From NCBI GenBank assembly GCA_949752745.1, contig OX457033.1, positions 17,354,407 to 17,418,406 on the forward strand: a DNA stretch of 64,000 bases, read 5' to 3'. This DNA is from Protula sp. h YS-2021. Its lineage: Eukaryota > Annelida > Polychaeta > Sabellida > Serpulidae. Shown piece by piece: positions 1 to 13,494 of the stretch. Every line of letters begins with the position of its first letter. Position 1 is the first letter of the stretch. The notes under the pieces were generated by a model. It ran no database searches and had not been told where the DNA came from. It saw only the letters and a program-made list of their open reading frames with translations. The position numbers were made by a program, and so were the translations under genes.

Positions 1-3000
1 GGGTTGGCTTTGACAGCTTTGCTATTGATTTTGAATTTCAAACATAGGGTGCAATCCACTAATTTGATGCTCCTCTTTCCAAAAATTTTATTATTTGCCA
101 AATTCTTTACTATCACCCAATCACTTTTGCTTATCGTCCATTCCTGTAATGGTAAAAGATCATTAGGGTTAGGGTTAGAGTTATTAGGGTTGGCTTTGAC
201 AGCTTTGCTATTGATTTTGAATTTCAAACATAGGATGCAATCCACTAATTTGATGCTCCTCTATCCAAAAGTAATGACATTTTCAAAATTGGTCACTATC
301 ACTCAATCACTTTTATTCAACGCCCATTGCTACAATGGTAAATGAATGCTTGAGTTAGGGTTAGGGTTAGGGCTATTAGGGTTGGCTTTGACAGCTTTGC
401 TATTGATTTTGAATTTCAAACATAGGGTGCAATCCACTAATTTGATGCTCCTCTTTCCAAAAATTTTATTATTTGCCAAATTCTTTACTATCACCCAATC
501 ACTTTTGCTTATCGTCCAACTCTGTAATGGTAAAAGATCATTAGGGTTAGGGTTAGAGTTATTAGGGTTGGCTTTGACAGCTTTGCTATTGATTTTGAAT
601 TTCAAAAATAGAGTAAAACCGAGTAATTTGATGCTTCTCTTTTTGAAAATGATGATATTTTCAAAATTGGTCACTATCACTCAATCACTTTTATTCAACG
701 CCCATTGCTACAATGGTAAATGAATGCTTGAGTTAGGGTTAGGGTTAGGGCTATTAGATTTGGCTTTGACAGCTTTGCTATTGATTTTTAATTTCAAACA
801 TAGGGTGCAATCCACTAATTTTATGCTCCTCTTTCCAAAAATTTTATTATTTGCCAAATTCTTTACTATCACCCAATCACTTTTGCTTATCGTCCATTCC
901 TGTAATGGTAAAAGATCATTAGGGTTAGGGTTAGAGTTATTAGGGTTGGCTTTGACAGCTTAGCTATTGATTTTGAATTTCAAACATAGGGTGCAATCCA
1001 CTAATATGATGCTCCTCAATCCAAAAGTAATGATATTTTCCAAATTGGTCGCTATCACTCAATCACTTTTATTCAACGCCCATTGCTACAATGGTAAATG
1101 AATGCTTGAGTTAGAGTTAGGGTTAGGGCTATTAGGGTTGGCTTTGACAGCTTTGCTACTGATTTTGAAATTCTAACATAGGGTGCAATCCACTAATTTG
1201 ATGCTCCTCTTTCCAAAAATTTTATTATTTGCCAAATTCTTTACTATCACCCAATCACTTTTGCTTATCGTCCATTCCTGTAATGGTAAAAGATCATTAG
1301 GGTTAGGGTTAGAGTTATTAGGGTTGGCTTTGACAGCTTTGCTATTGATTTTGAATTTCAAACATAAGGTGCAATCCACTAATTTGATGCTCCTCAATCC
1401 AAAAGTAATGATATTTTCCAAATTGGTCGCTATCACTCAATCACTTTTATTCAACGCCCATTGCTACAATGGTAAATGAATGCTTGAGTTAGGGTTAGGG
1501 TTAGGGCTATTAGGGTGGGCTTTGACAGCTTTGCTACTGATTTTGAAATTCTAACATAGGGTGTAATCCACTAATTTGATGCTCCTCTTTCCAAAAATTT
1601 TATTATTTGCCAAATTCTTTACTATCACCCAATCACTTTTGCTTATCGTCCATTCCTGTAATGGTAAAAGATCATTAGGGTTAGGGTTAGAGTTATTAGG
1701 GTTGACTTTGACAGCTTTGCTATTGATTTTGAATTTCAAAAATAGAGTAAAACCGAGTAATTTGATGCTCCTCTTTTTGAAAATGATGATATTTTCAAAA
1801 TTTGTCACTATCACTCAATCACTTTTATTCAACGCCCATTGCTACAATGGTAAATGAATGCTTGAGTTAGGGTTAGGGTTAGGGCTATTAGGGTTGGCTT
1901 TGACAGCTTTGCTATTGATTTTCAACTTCAAACATAGGATGCAATCCCTAAATTTATGCTCCTCTTTCCAAAAAATTTTATTATTTGCCAAATTCTTTAC
2001 TATCACCCAATCACTTTTGCTTATCGTCCATTCCTGTAATGGTAAAATATCATTAGGGTTAGGGTTAGAGTTATTAGGGTTGGCTTTGACAGCTTTGCTA
2101 TTGATTTTGAATTTCAAACATAGGGTGCAATCCACTAATTTGATGCTCCTCTTTCCAAAAATTTTATTATTTGCCAAATTCTTTACTATCACCCAATCAC
2201 TTTTGCTTATCGTCCATTCCTGTAATGGTAAAAGATCATTAGGGTTAGGGTAAGAGTTATTAGGGTTGGCTTTGACAGCTTTGCTATTGATTTTGAATTT
2301 CAAACATAGGGTGCTATCTACTAATTTGATGCTCCTCTTTCCAAAAGTAATGATATTTTCAAAATTGGTCACTATCACTCAATCACTTTTATTCAACGCC
2401 CATTGCTACAATGGTAAATGAATGCTTGAGTTAGGGTTAGGGTTAGGGCTATTAGGGTTGGCTTTGACAGCTTTGCTATTGATTTTGAATTTCAAACATA
2501 GGGTGCAATCCACTAATTTGATGCTCCTCTTTCCAAAAATTTTATTATTTGCCAAATTCTTTACTATCACCCAATCACTTTTGCTTATCGTCCATTCCTG
2601 TAATGGTAAAAGATCATAAGGGTTAGGGTTAGAGTTATTAGGGTTGGCTTTGACAGCTTTGCTATTGATTTTGAATTTCAAACATAGGGTGCAATCCACT
2701 AATTTGATGCTCCTCTTTCCAAAAGTAATGATATTTTCAAAATTGGTCACTATCACTCAATCACTTTTATTCAACGCCCATTGCTAAAATGGTAAATGAA
2801 TGCTTGAGTTAGGGTTAGGGTTAGGGCTATTAGGGTTGGCTTTGACAGCTTTGCTATTGATTTTGAATTTCAAACATAGGGTGCAATCCACTAATTTGAT
2901 GCTCCTCTTTCCAAAAATTTTATTATTTGCCAAATTCTTTACTATCACCCAATCACTTTTGCTTATCGTCCATTCCTGTAATGGTAAAAGATCATTAGGG

Positions 3001-4653
3001 TTAGAGTTAGAGTTATTAGGGTTGGCTTTGACAGCTTTGCTATTGATTTTGAATTTCAAACATAGGGTGTAAGCCACTAATTTGATGCTCCTCTTTCCAA
3101 AAGTAATGATATTTTCAAAATTGGTCACTCTCACTCAATCACTTTTATTCAACGCCCATTGCTACAATGGTAAATGAATGCTTGAGTTAGGGTTAGGGTT
3201 AGGGCTATTAGGGTTGGCTTTGACAGCTTTGCTATTGATTTTGAATTTCAAACATAGGGTGCAATCCACTAATTTTATGCTCCTCTTTCCAAAAATTTTA
3301 TTATTTGCCAAATTCTTTACTATCACCCAATCACTTTTGCTTATCGTTCATTCCTATAATGGTGAAAGATCATTAGGGTTAGGGTTAGAGTTATTAGGGT
3401 TGGCTTTGACAGCTTTGCTATTGATTTTGAATTTCAAACATAGGGTGCAATCCACTAATTTGATGCTCCTCTTTCCAAAAGTAATGATATTTTCAAAATT
3501 GGTCACTATCACTCAATCACTTTTATTCAATGCCCATTGCTACAATGGTAAATGAATGCTTGAGTTAGGGTTAGGGTTAGGGCTATTAGGGTTGGCTTTG
3601 ACAGCTTTGCTATTGATTTTGAATTTCAAACATAGGGTGCAATCCACTAATTTGATGCTCCTCTTTCCAAAAATTTTATTATTTGCCAAATTCTTTGCTT
3701 ATCGTCCATTCCTGTAATGGTAATAGATCATTAGGGTTAGGGTTAGAGTTATTAGGGTTGGCTTTGACAGCTTTGATATTGATTTTGAATTTCAAACATA
3801 GGGTGCAATCCACTAATTTGATGCTCCTCTTTCCAAAAGTAATGATATTTTCAAAATTGGTCACTATCACTCAATCACTTTTATTCAACGCCCATTGCTA
3901 CAATGGTAAATGAATGCTTGAGTTAGGGTTAGGGTTAGGGCTATTAGGGTTGGCTTTGACAGCTTTGCTATTGATTTTGAATTTCAAACATAGGGTGCAA
4001 TCCACTAATTTGATGCTCCTCTTTCCAAAAATTTTATTATTTGCCAAATTCTTTACTATCACCCAATCACTTTTGCTTATCGTCCATTCCTGTAATGGTA
4101 AAAGATCATTAGGGTTAGGGTTAGAGTTATTAGGGTTGGCTTTGACAGCTTTGCTATTGATTTTGAATTTCAAACATAGGGTCCAATCCACTAATTTGAT
4201 GCTCCTCTTTCCAAAAGTAATGATATTTTCAAAATTGGTCACTATCACTCAATCACTTTTATTCAACGCCCATTGCTACAATGGTAAATGAATGCTTGAG
4301 TTAGGGTTAGGGTTAGGGCTATTAGGGTTGGCTTTGACAGCTTTGCTATTGATTTTGAATTTCAAACATAGGGTGCAATCCACTAATTTGATGCTCCTCT
4401 TTCCAAAAATTTTATTATTTGCCAAATTCTTTACTATCACCCAATCACTTTTGCTTATCGTCCATTCCTGTAATGGTAATAGATCATTAGGGTTAGGGTT
4501 AGAGTTATTAGGGTTGGCTTTGACAGCTTTGATATTGATTTTGAATTTCAAACATAGGGTGCAATCCACTAATTTGATGCTCCTCTTTCCAAAAGTAATG
4601 ATATTTTCAAAATTGGTCACTATCACTCAATCACTTTTATTCAACGCCCATTG
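1..4653 (+). repeat. Heterogeneous left part of the array
   Basis: A and B monomers alternate mostly as 378-bp dimers, with C monomers near 600 and 1,740. Private substitutions are frequent, including stop-creating changes (for example GCTTAGC near 961). A 1,120-bp inspection shows no exact higher-order period here. A shortened A unit lies near 3,690, where CTTTACTATCACCCAATCA is lost. This part is clearly more variable than the block that follows. Confidence 0.75.
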
Positions 4654-4864
4654 CTACAATGGTAAATGAATGCTTGAGTTAGGGTTAGGGTTAGGGCTAT
4701 TAGGGTTGGCTTTGACAGCTTTGCTATTGATTTTGAATTTCAAACATAGGGTGCAATCCACTAATTTGATGCTCCTCTTTCCAAAAATTTTATTATTTGC
4801 CAAATTCTTTACTATCACCCAATCACTTTTGCTTATCGTCCATTCCTGTAATGGTAAAAGATCA

Positions 4865-5050
4865 TTAGGGTTAGGGTTAGAGTTATTAGGGTTGGCTTTG
4901 ACAGCTTTGCTATTGATTTTGAATTTCAAACATAGGGTGCAATCCACTAATTTGATGCTCCTCTTTCCAAAAATTGTATTATTTGCCAAATTCTTTACTA
5001 TCACCCAATCACTTTTGCTTATCGTCCATTCCTGTAATGGTAAAAGATCA
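4865..5050 (+). repeat. Type A monomer exemplar (186 bp)
   Basis: A typical A monomer, measured from one TTAGGG block to the next. It opens with two TTAGGG units, a degenerate TTAGAG and then ATTAGGGTTGG, giving three GGG tracts. Its second half contains CTTTACTATCACCCAATC and ends TGGTAAAAGATCA. Single-base variants mark sub-lineages: AAATTGTATT versus AAATTTTATT in mid-unit, GGTAATAGATC versus GGTAAAAGATC at the end, and GCCATATTC versus GCCAAATTC. These variants let copies be tracked through the higher-order repeats. Confidence 0.9.
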
Positions 5051-5791
5051 TTAGGGTTAGGGTTAGAGTTATTAGGGTTGGCTTTGACAGCTTTGCTATT
5101 GATTTTGAATTTCAAACATAGGGTGCAATCCACTAATTTGATGCTCCTCTTTCCAAAAATTTTATTATTTGCCAAATTCTTTACTATCACCCAATCACTT
5201 TTGCTTATCGTCCATTCCTGTAATGGTAATAGATCATTAGGGTTAGGGTTAGAGTTATTAGGGTTGGCTTTGACAGCTTTGCTATTGATTTTGAATTTCA
5301 AACATAGGGTGCAATCCACTAATTTGATGCTCCTCTTTCCAAAAATTGTATTATTTGCCAAATTCTTTACTATCACCCAATCACTTTTGCTTATCGTCCA
5401 TTCCTGTAATGGTAAAAGATCATTAGGGTTAGGGTTAGAGTTATTAGGGTTGGCTTTGACAGCTTTGCTATTGATTTTGAATTTCAAACATAGGGTGCAA
5501 TCCACTAATTTGATGCTCCTCTTTCCAAAAATTGTATTATTTGCCAAATTCTTTACTATCACCCAATCACTTTTGCTTATCGTCCATTCCTGTAATGGTA
5601 AAAGATCATTAGGGTTAGGGTTAGAGTTATTAGGGTTGGCTTTGACAGCTTTGCTATTGATTTTGAATTTCAAACATAGGGTGCAATCCACTAATTTGAT
5701 GCTCCTCTTTCCAAAAGTAATGATATTTTCAAAATTGGTCACTATCACTCAATCACTTTTATTCATCGCCCATTGCTACAATGGTAAATGA

Positions 5792-8700
5792 ATGCTTGAG
5801 TTAGGGTTAGGGTTAGGGCTATTAGGGTTGGCTTTGACAGCTTTGCTATTGATTTTGAATTTCAAACATAGGGTGCAATCCACTAATTTGATGCTCCTCT
5901 TTCCAAAAATTGTATTATTTGCCAAATTCTTTACTATCACCCAATCACTTTTGCTTATCGTCCATTCCTGTAATGGTAAAAGATCATTAGGGTTAGGGTT
6001 AGAGTTATTAGGGTTGGCTTTGACAGCTTTGCTATTGATTTTGAATTTCAAACATAGGGTGCAATCCACTAATTTGATGCTCCTCTTTCCAAAAATTTTA
6101 TTATTTGCCAAATTCTTTACTATCACCCAATCACTTTTGCTTATCGTCCATTCCTGTAATGGTAAAAGATCATTAGGGTTAGGGTTAGAGTTATTAGGGT
6201 TGGCTTTGACAGCTTTGCTATTGATTTTGAATTTCAAACATAGGGTGCAATCCACTAATTTGATGCTCCTCTTTCCAAAAATTTTATTATTTGCCAAATT
6301 CTTTACTATCACCCAATCACTTTTGCTTATCGTCCATTCCTGTAATGGTAAAAGATCATTAGGGTTAGGGTAAGAGTTATTAGGGTTGGCTTTGACAGCT
6401 TTGCTATTGATTTTGAATTTCAAACATAGGGTGCTATCTACTAATTTGATGCTCCTCTTTCCAAAAGTAATGATATTTTCAAAATTGGTCACTATCACTC
6501 AATCACTTTTATTCAATGCCCATTGCTACAATGGTAAATGAATGCTTGAGTTAGGGTTAGGGTTAGGGCTATTAGGGTTGGCTTTGACAGCTTTGCTATT
6601 GATTTTGAATTTCAAACATAGGGTGCAATCCACTAATTTGATGCTCCTCTTTCCAAAAATTTTATTATTTGCCAAATTCTTTACTATCACCCAATCACTT
6701 TTGCTTATCGTCCATTCCTGTAATGGTAAAAGATCATTAGGGTTAGGGTTAGAGTTATTAGGGTTGGCTTTGACAGCTTTGCTATTGATTTTGAATTTCA
6801 AACATAGGGTGCAATCCACTAATTTGATGCTCCTCTTTCCAAAAATTTTATTATTTGCCAAATTCTTTACTATCACCCAATCACTTTTGCTTATCGTCCA
6901 TTCCTGTAATGGTAAAAGATCTTTAGGGTTAGGGTTAGAGTTATTAGGGTTGGCTTTGACAGCTTTGCTATTGATTTTGAATTTCAAACATAGGGTCCAA
7001 TCCACTAATTTGATGCTCCTCTTTCCAAAAGTAATGATATTTTCAAAATTGGTCACTATCACTCAATCACTTTTATTCAACGCCCATTGCTACAATGGTA
7101 AATGAATGCTTGAGTTAGGGTTAGGGTTAGGGCTATTAGGGTTGGCTTTGACAGCTTTGCTATTGATTTTGAATTTCAAACATAGGGTGCAATCCACTAA
7201 TTTGATGCTCCTCTTTCCAAAAATTTTATTATTTGCCAAATTCTTTACTATCACCCAATCACTTTTGCTTATCGTCCATTCCTGTAATGGTAAAAGATCA
7301 TTAGGGTTAGGGTTAGAGTTATTAGGGTTGGCTTTGACAGCTTTGCTATTGATTTTGAATTTCAAACATAGGGTGCAATCCACTAATTTGATGCTCCTCT
7401 TTCCAAAAATTTTATTATTTGCCAAATTCTTTACTATCACCCAATCACTTTTGCTTATCGTCCATTCCTGTAATGGTAATAGATCATTAGGGTTAGGGTT
7501 AGAGTTATTAGGGTTGGCTTTGACAGCTTTGCTATTGATTTTGAATTTCAAACATAGGGTGCAATCCACTAATTTGATGCTCCTCTTTCCAAAAATTGTA
7601 TTATTTGCCAAATTCTTTACTATCACCCAATCACTTTTGCTTATCGTCCATTCCTGTAATGGTAAAAGATCATTAGGGTTAGGGTTAGAGTTATTAGGGT
7701 TGGCTTTGACAGCTTTGCTATTGATTTTGAATTTCAAACATAGGGTGCAATCCACTAATTTGATGCTCCTCTTTCCAAAAGTAATGATATTTTCAAAATT
7801 GGTCACTATCACTCAATCACTTTTATTCATCGCCCATTGCTACAATGGTAAATGAATGCTTGAGTTAGGGTTAGGGTTAGGGCTATTAGGGTTGGCTTTG
7901 ACAGCTTTGCTATTGATTTTGAATTTCAAACATAGGGTGCAATCCACTAATTTGATGCTCCTCTTTCCAAAAATTGTATTATTTGCCAAATTCTTTACTA
8001 TCACCCAATCACTTTTGCTTATCGTCCATTCCTGTAATGGTAAAAGATCATTAGGGTTAGGGTTAGAGTTATTAGGGTTGGCTTTGACAGCTTTGCTATT
8101 GATTTTGAATTTCAAACATAGGGTGCAATCCACTAATTTGATGCTCCTCTTTCCAAAAATTTTATTATTTGCCAAATTCTTTACTATCACCCAATCACTT
8201 TTGCTTATCGTCCATTCCTGTAATGGTAAAAGATCATTAGGGTTAGGGTTAGAGTTATTAGGGTTGGCTTTGACAGCTTTGCTATTGATTTTGAATTTCA
8301 AACATAGGGTGCAATCCACTAATTTGATGCTCCTCTTTCCAAAAATTTTATTATTTGCCAAATTCTTTACTATCACCCAATCACTTTTGCTTATCGTCCA
8401 TTCCTGTAATGGTAAAAGATCATTAGGGTTAGGGTAAGAGTTATTAGGGTTGGCTTTGACAGCTTTGCTATTGATTTTGAATTTCAAACATAGGGTGCTA
8501 TCTACTAATTTGATGCTCCTCTTTCCAAAAGTAATGATATTTTCAAAATTGGTCACTATCACTCAATCACTTTTATTCAATGCCCATTGCTACAATGGTA
8601 AATGAATGCTTGAGTTAGGGTTAGGGTTAGGGCTATTAGGGTTGGCTTTGACAGCTTTGCTATTGATTTTGAATTTCAAACATAGGGTGCAATCCACTAA

Positions 8701-10669
8701 TTTGATGCTCCTCTTTCCAAAAATTTTATTATTTGCCAAATTCTTTACTATCACCCAATCACTTTTGCTTATCGTCCATTCCTGTAATGGTAAAAGATCA
8801 TTAGGGTTAGGGTTAGAGTTATTAGGGTTGGCTTTGACAGCTTTGCTATTGATTTTGAATTTCAAACATAGGGTGCAATCCACTAATTTGATGCTCCTCT
8901 TTCCAAAAATTTTATTATTTGCCAAATTCTTTACTATCACCCAATCACTTTTGCTTATCGTCCATTCCTGTAATGGTAAAAGATCATTAGGGTTAGGGTT
9001 AGAGTTATTAGGGTTGGCTTTGACAGCTTTGCTATTGATTTTGAATTTCAAACATAGGGTCCAATCCACTAATTTGATGCTCCTCTTTCCAAAAGTAATG
9101 ATATTTTCAAAATTGGTCACTATCACTCAATCACTTTTATTCAACGCCCATTGCTACAATGGTAAATGAATGCTTGAGTTAGGGTTAGGGTTAGGGCTAT
9201 TAGGGTTGGCTTTGACAGCTTTGCTATTGATTTTGAATTTCAAACATAGGGTGCAATCCACTAATTTGATGCTCCTCTTTCCAAAAATTTTATTATTTGC
9301 CAAATTCTTTACTATCACCCAATCACTTTTGCTTATCGTCCATTCCTGTAATGGTAAAAGATCATTAGGGTTAGGGTTAGAGTTATTAGGGTTGGCTTTG
9401 ACAGCTTTGCTATTGATTTTGAATTTCAAACATAGGGTGCAATCCACTAATTTGATGCTCCTCTTTCCAAAAATTTTATTATTTGCCAAATTCTTTACTA
9501 TCACCCAATCACTTTTGCTTATCGTCCATTCCTGTAATGGTAATAGATCATTAGGGTTAGGGTTAGAGTTATTAGGGTTGGCTTTGACAGCTTTGCTATT
9601 GATTTTGAATTTCAAACATAGGGTGCAATCCACTAATTTGATGCTCCTCTTTCCAAAAATTGTATTATTTGCCAAATTCTTTACTATCACCCAATCACTT
9701 TTGCTTATCGTCCATTCCTGTAATGGTAAAAGATCATTAGGGTTAGGGTTAGAGTTATTAGGGTTGGCTTTGACAGCTTTGCTATTGATTTTGAATTTCA
9801 AACATAGGGTGCAATCCACTAATTTGATGCTCCTCTTTCCAAAAGTAATGATATTTTCAAAATTGGTCACTATCACTCAATCACTTTTATTCATCGCCCA
9901 TTGCTACAATGGTAAATGAATGCTTGAGTTAGGGTTAGGGTTAGGGCTATTAGGGTTGGCTTTGACAGCTTTGCTATTGATTTTGAATTTCAAACATAGG
10001 GTGCAATCCACTAATTTGATGCTCCTCTTTCCAAAAATTGTATTATTTGCCAAATTCTTTACTATCACCCAATCACTTTTGCTTATCGTCCATTCCTGTA
10101 ATGGTAAAAGATCATTAGGGTTAGGGTTAGAGTTATTAGGGTTGGCTTTGACAGCTTTGCTATTGATTTTGAATTTCAAACATAGGGTGCAATCCACTAA
10201 TTTGATGCTCCTCTTTCCAAAAATTTTATTATTTGCCAAATTCTTTACTATCACCCAATCACTTTTGCTTATCGTCCATTCCTGTAATGGTAAAAGATCA
10301 TTAGGGTTAGGGTTAGAGTTATTAGGGTTGGCTTTGACAGCTTTGCTATTGATTTTGAATTTCAAACATAGGGTGCAATCCACTAATTTGATGCTCCTCT
10401 TTCCAAAAATTTTATTATTTGCCAAATTCTTTACTATCACCCAATCACTTTTGCTTATCGTCCATTCCTGTAATGGTAAAAGATCATTAGGGTTAGGGTA
10501 AGAGTTATTAGGGTTGGCTTTGACAGCTTTGCTATTGATTTTGAATTTCAAACATAGGGTGCTATCTACTAATTTGATGCTCCTCTTTCCAAAAGTAATG
10601 ATATTTTCCAAATTGGTCACTATCACTCAATCACTTTTATTCAACGCCCATTGCTACAATGGTAAATGA
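5792..10669 (+). repeat. 2064-bp higher-order repeat, about 2.4 copies
   Basis: The succession 750 + 564 + 750 bp (A and B monomers in a fixed order of variants) repeats at exactly 2064 bp: 5,792-7,855, 7,856-9,919 and a partial third copy 9,920-10,669. Diagnostic variants recur at the same offset. An example is the AGGGTAAGAG variant near 6,370, 8,434 and 10,498. Only isolated substitutions separate the copies (for example GATCTTTAGG near 6,920 versus GATCATTAGG one period later; GTCCAATCC occurs in both copies). This implies very recent amplification, or an assembly duplication. Confidence 0.85.
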
Positions 10670-12745
10670 ATGCTTGAGTTAGGGTTAGGGTTAGGGCTAT
10701 TAGGGTTGGCTTTGACAGCTTTGCTATTGATTTTGAATTTCAAATATAGGGTGCAATCCACTAATTTGATGCTCCTCTTTCCAAAAGTAATGATATTTTC
10801 AAAATTGGTCACTATCACTCAATCACTTTTATTCATCGCCCATTGCTACAATGGTAAATGAATGCTTGAGTTAGGGTTAGGCTTAGGGCTATTAGGGTTG
10901 GCTTTGACAGCTTTGCTATTGATTTTGAATTTCAAACATAGGGTGCAATCCACTAATTTGATGCTCCTCTTTCCAAAAATTTTATTATTTGCCAAATTCT
11001 TTACTATCACCCAATCACTTTTGCTTATCGTCCATTCCTGTAATGGTAAAAGATCATTAGGGTTAGGGTTAGAGTTATTAGGGTTGGCTTTGACAGCTTT
11101 GCTATTGATTTTGAATTTCAAACATAGGGTGCAATCCACTAATTTGATGCTCCTCTTTCCAAAAATTTTATTATTTGCCAAATTCTTTACTATCACCCAA
11201 TCACTTTTGCTTATCGTCCATTCCTGTAATGGTAAAAGATCATTAGGGTTAGGGTTAGAGATATTAGGGTTGGCTTTGACAGCTTTGCTATTGATTTTGA
11301 ATTTCAAACATAAGGTGCAATCCACTAATTTGATGCTCCTCTTTCCAAAAGTAATGATATTTTCAAAATTGGTCACTATCACTCAATCACTTTTATTCAT
11401 CGCCCATTGCTACAATGGTAAATGAATGCTTGAGTTAGGGTTAGGCTTAGGGCTATTAGGGTTGGCTTTGACAGCTTTGCTATTGATTTTGAATTTCAAA
11501 CATAGGGTGCAATCCACTAATTTGATGCTCCTCTTTCCAAAAATTTTATTATTTGCCAAATTCTTTACTATCACCCAATCACTTTTGCTTATCGTCCATT
11601 CCTGTAATGGTAAAAGATCATTAGGGTTAGGGTTAGAGTTATTAAGGTTGGCTTTGACAGCTTTGCTATTGATTTTGAATTTCAAACATAGGGTGCAATC
11701 CACTAATTTGATGCTCCTCTTTCCAAAAATTTTATTATTTGCCAAATTCTTTACTATCACCCAATCACTTTTGCTTATCGTCCATTCCTGTAATGGTAAA
11801 AGATCATTAGGGTTAGGGTAAGAGTTATTAGGGTTGGCTTTGACAGCTTTGCTATTGATTTTGAATTTCAAACATAGGGTGCTATCTACTAATTTGATGC
11901 TCCTCTTTCCAAAAGTAATGATATTTTCCAAATTGGTCACTATCACTCAATCACTTTTATTCAACGCCCATTGCTACAATGGTAAATGAATGCTTGAGTT
12001 AGGGTTAGGGTTAGGGCTATTAGGGTTGGCTTTGACAGCTTTGCTATTGATTTTGAATTTCAAACATAGGGTGCAATCCACTAATTTGATGCTCCTCTTT
12101 CCAAAAGTAATGATATTTTCAAAATTGGTCACTATCACTCAATCACTTTTATTCATCGCCCATTGCTACAATGGTAAATGAATGCTTGAGTTAGGGTTAG
12201 GCTTAGGGCTATTAGGGTTGGCTTTGACAGCTTTGCTATTGATTTTGAATTTCAAACATAGGGTGCAATCCACTAATTTGATGCTCCTCTTTCCAAAAAT
12301 TTTATTATTTGCCAAATTCTTTACTATCACCCAATCACTTTTGCTTATCGTCCATTCCTGTAATGGTAAAAGATCATTAGGGTTAGGGTTAGAGTTATTA
12401 GGGTTGGCTTTGACAGCTTTGCTATTGATTTTGAATTTCAAACATAGGGTGCAATCCACTAATTTGATGCTCCTCTTTCCAAAAATTTTATTATTTGCCA
12501 AATTCTTTACTATCACCCAATCACTTTTGCTTATCGTCCATTCCTGTAATGGTAAAAGATCATTAGGGTTAGGGTTAGAGATATTAGGGTTGGCTTTGAC
12601 AGCTTTGCTATTGATTTTGAATTTCAAACATAAGGTGCAATCCACTAATTTGATGCTGCTCTTTCCAAAAGTAATGATATTTTCAAAATTGGTCACTATC
12701 ACTCAATCACTTTTATTCATCGCCCATTGCTACAATGGTAAATGA
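10670..12745 (+). repeat. 756-bp block repeated at 1320-bp spacing
   Basis: The block 10,670-11,425 (one B-only unit followed by an A-A-B triplet carrying the TTAGGCTTAGGG variant) recurs as 11,990-12,745. The 564 bp between them is a related A-A-B triplet. The next unit series, near 13,059, has a one-base deletion in an A monomer. That deletion breaks the otherwise open frame and shows that nothing maintains it. Confidence 0.75.
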
Positions 12746-13494
12746 ATGCTTGAGTTAGGGTTAGGCTTAGGGCTATTAGGGTTGGCTTTGACAGCTTTGC
12801 TATTGATTTTGAATTTCAAACATAGGGTGCAATCCACTAATTTGATGCTCCTCTTTCCAAAAATTGTATTATTTGCCAAATTCTTTACTATCACCCAATC
12901 ACTTTTGCTTATCGTCCATTCCTGTAATGGTAAAAGATCATTAGGGTTAGGGTTAGAGTTATTAGGGTTGGCTTTGACAGCTTTGCTATTGATTTTGAAT
13001 TTCAAACATAGGGTGCAATCCACTAATTTGATGCTCCTCTTTCCAAAAATTTTATTATTTGCAAATTCTTTACTATCACCCAATCACTTTTGCTTATCGT
13101 CCATTCCTGTAATGGTAAAAGATCATTAGGGTTAGGGTTAGAGTTATTAGGGTTGGCTTTGACAGCTTTGCTATTGATTTTGAATTTCAAACATAGGGTG
13201 CAATCCACTAATTTGATGCTCCTCTTTCCAAACATTTTATTATTTGCCAAATTCTTTACTATCACCCAATCACTTTTGCTTATCGTCCATTCCTGTAATG
13301 GTAAAAGATCATTAGGGTTAGGGTTAGAGATATTAGGGTTGGCTTTGACAGCTTTGCTATTGATTTTGAATTTCAAACATAAGGTGCAATCCACTAATTT
13401 GATGCTCCTCTTTCCAAAAGTAATGATATTTTCAAAATTGGTCACTATCACTCAATCACTTTTATTCATCGCCCATTGCTACAATGGTAAATGA

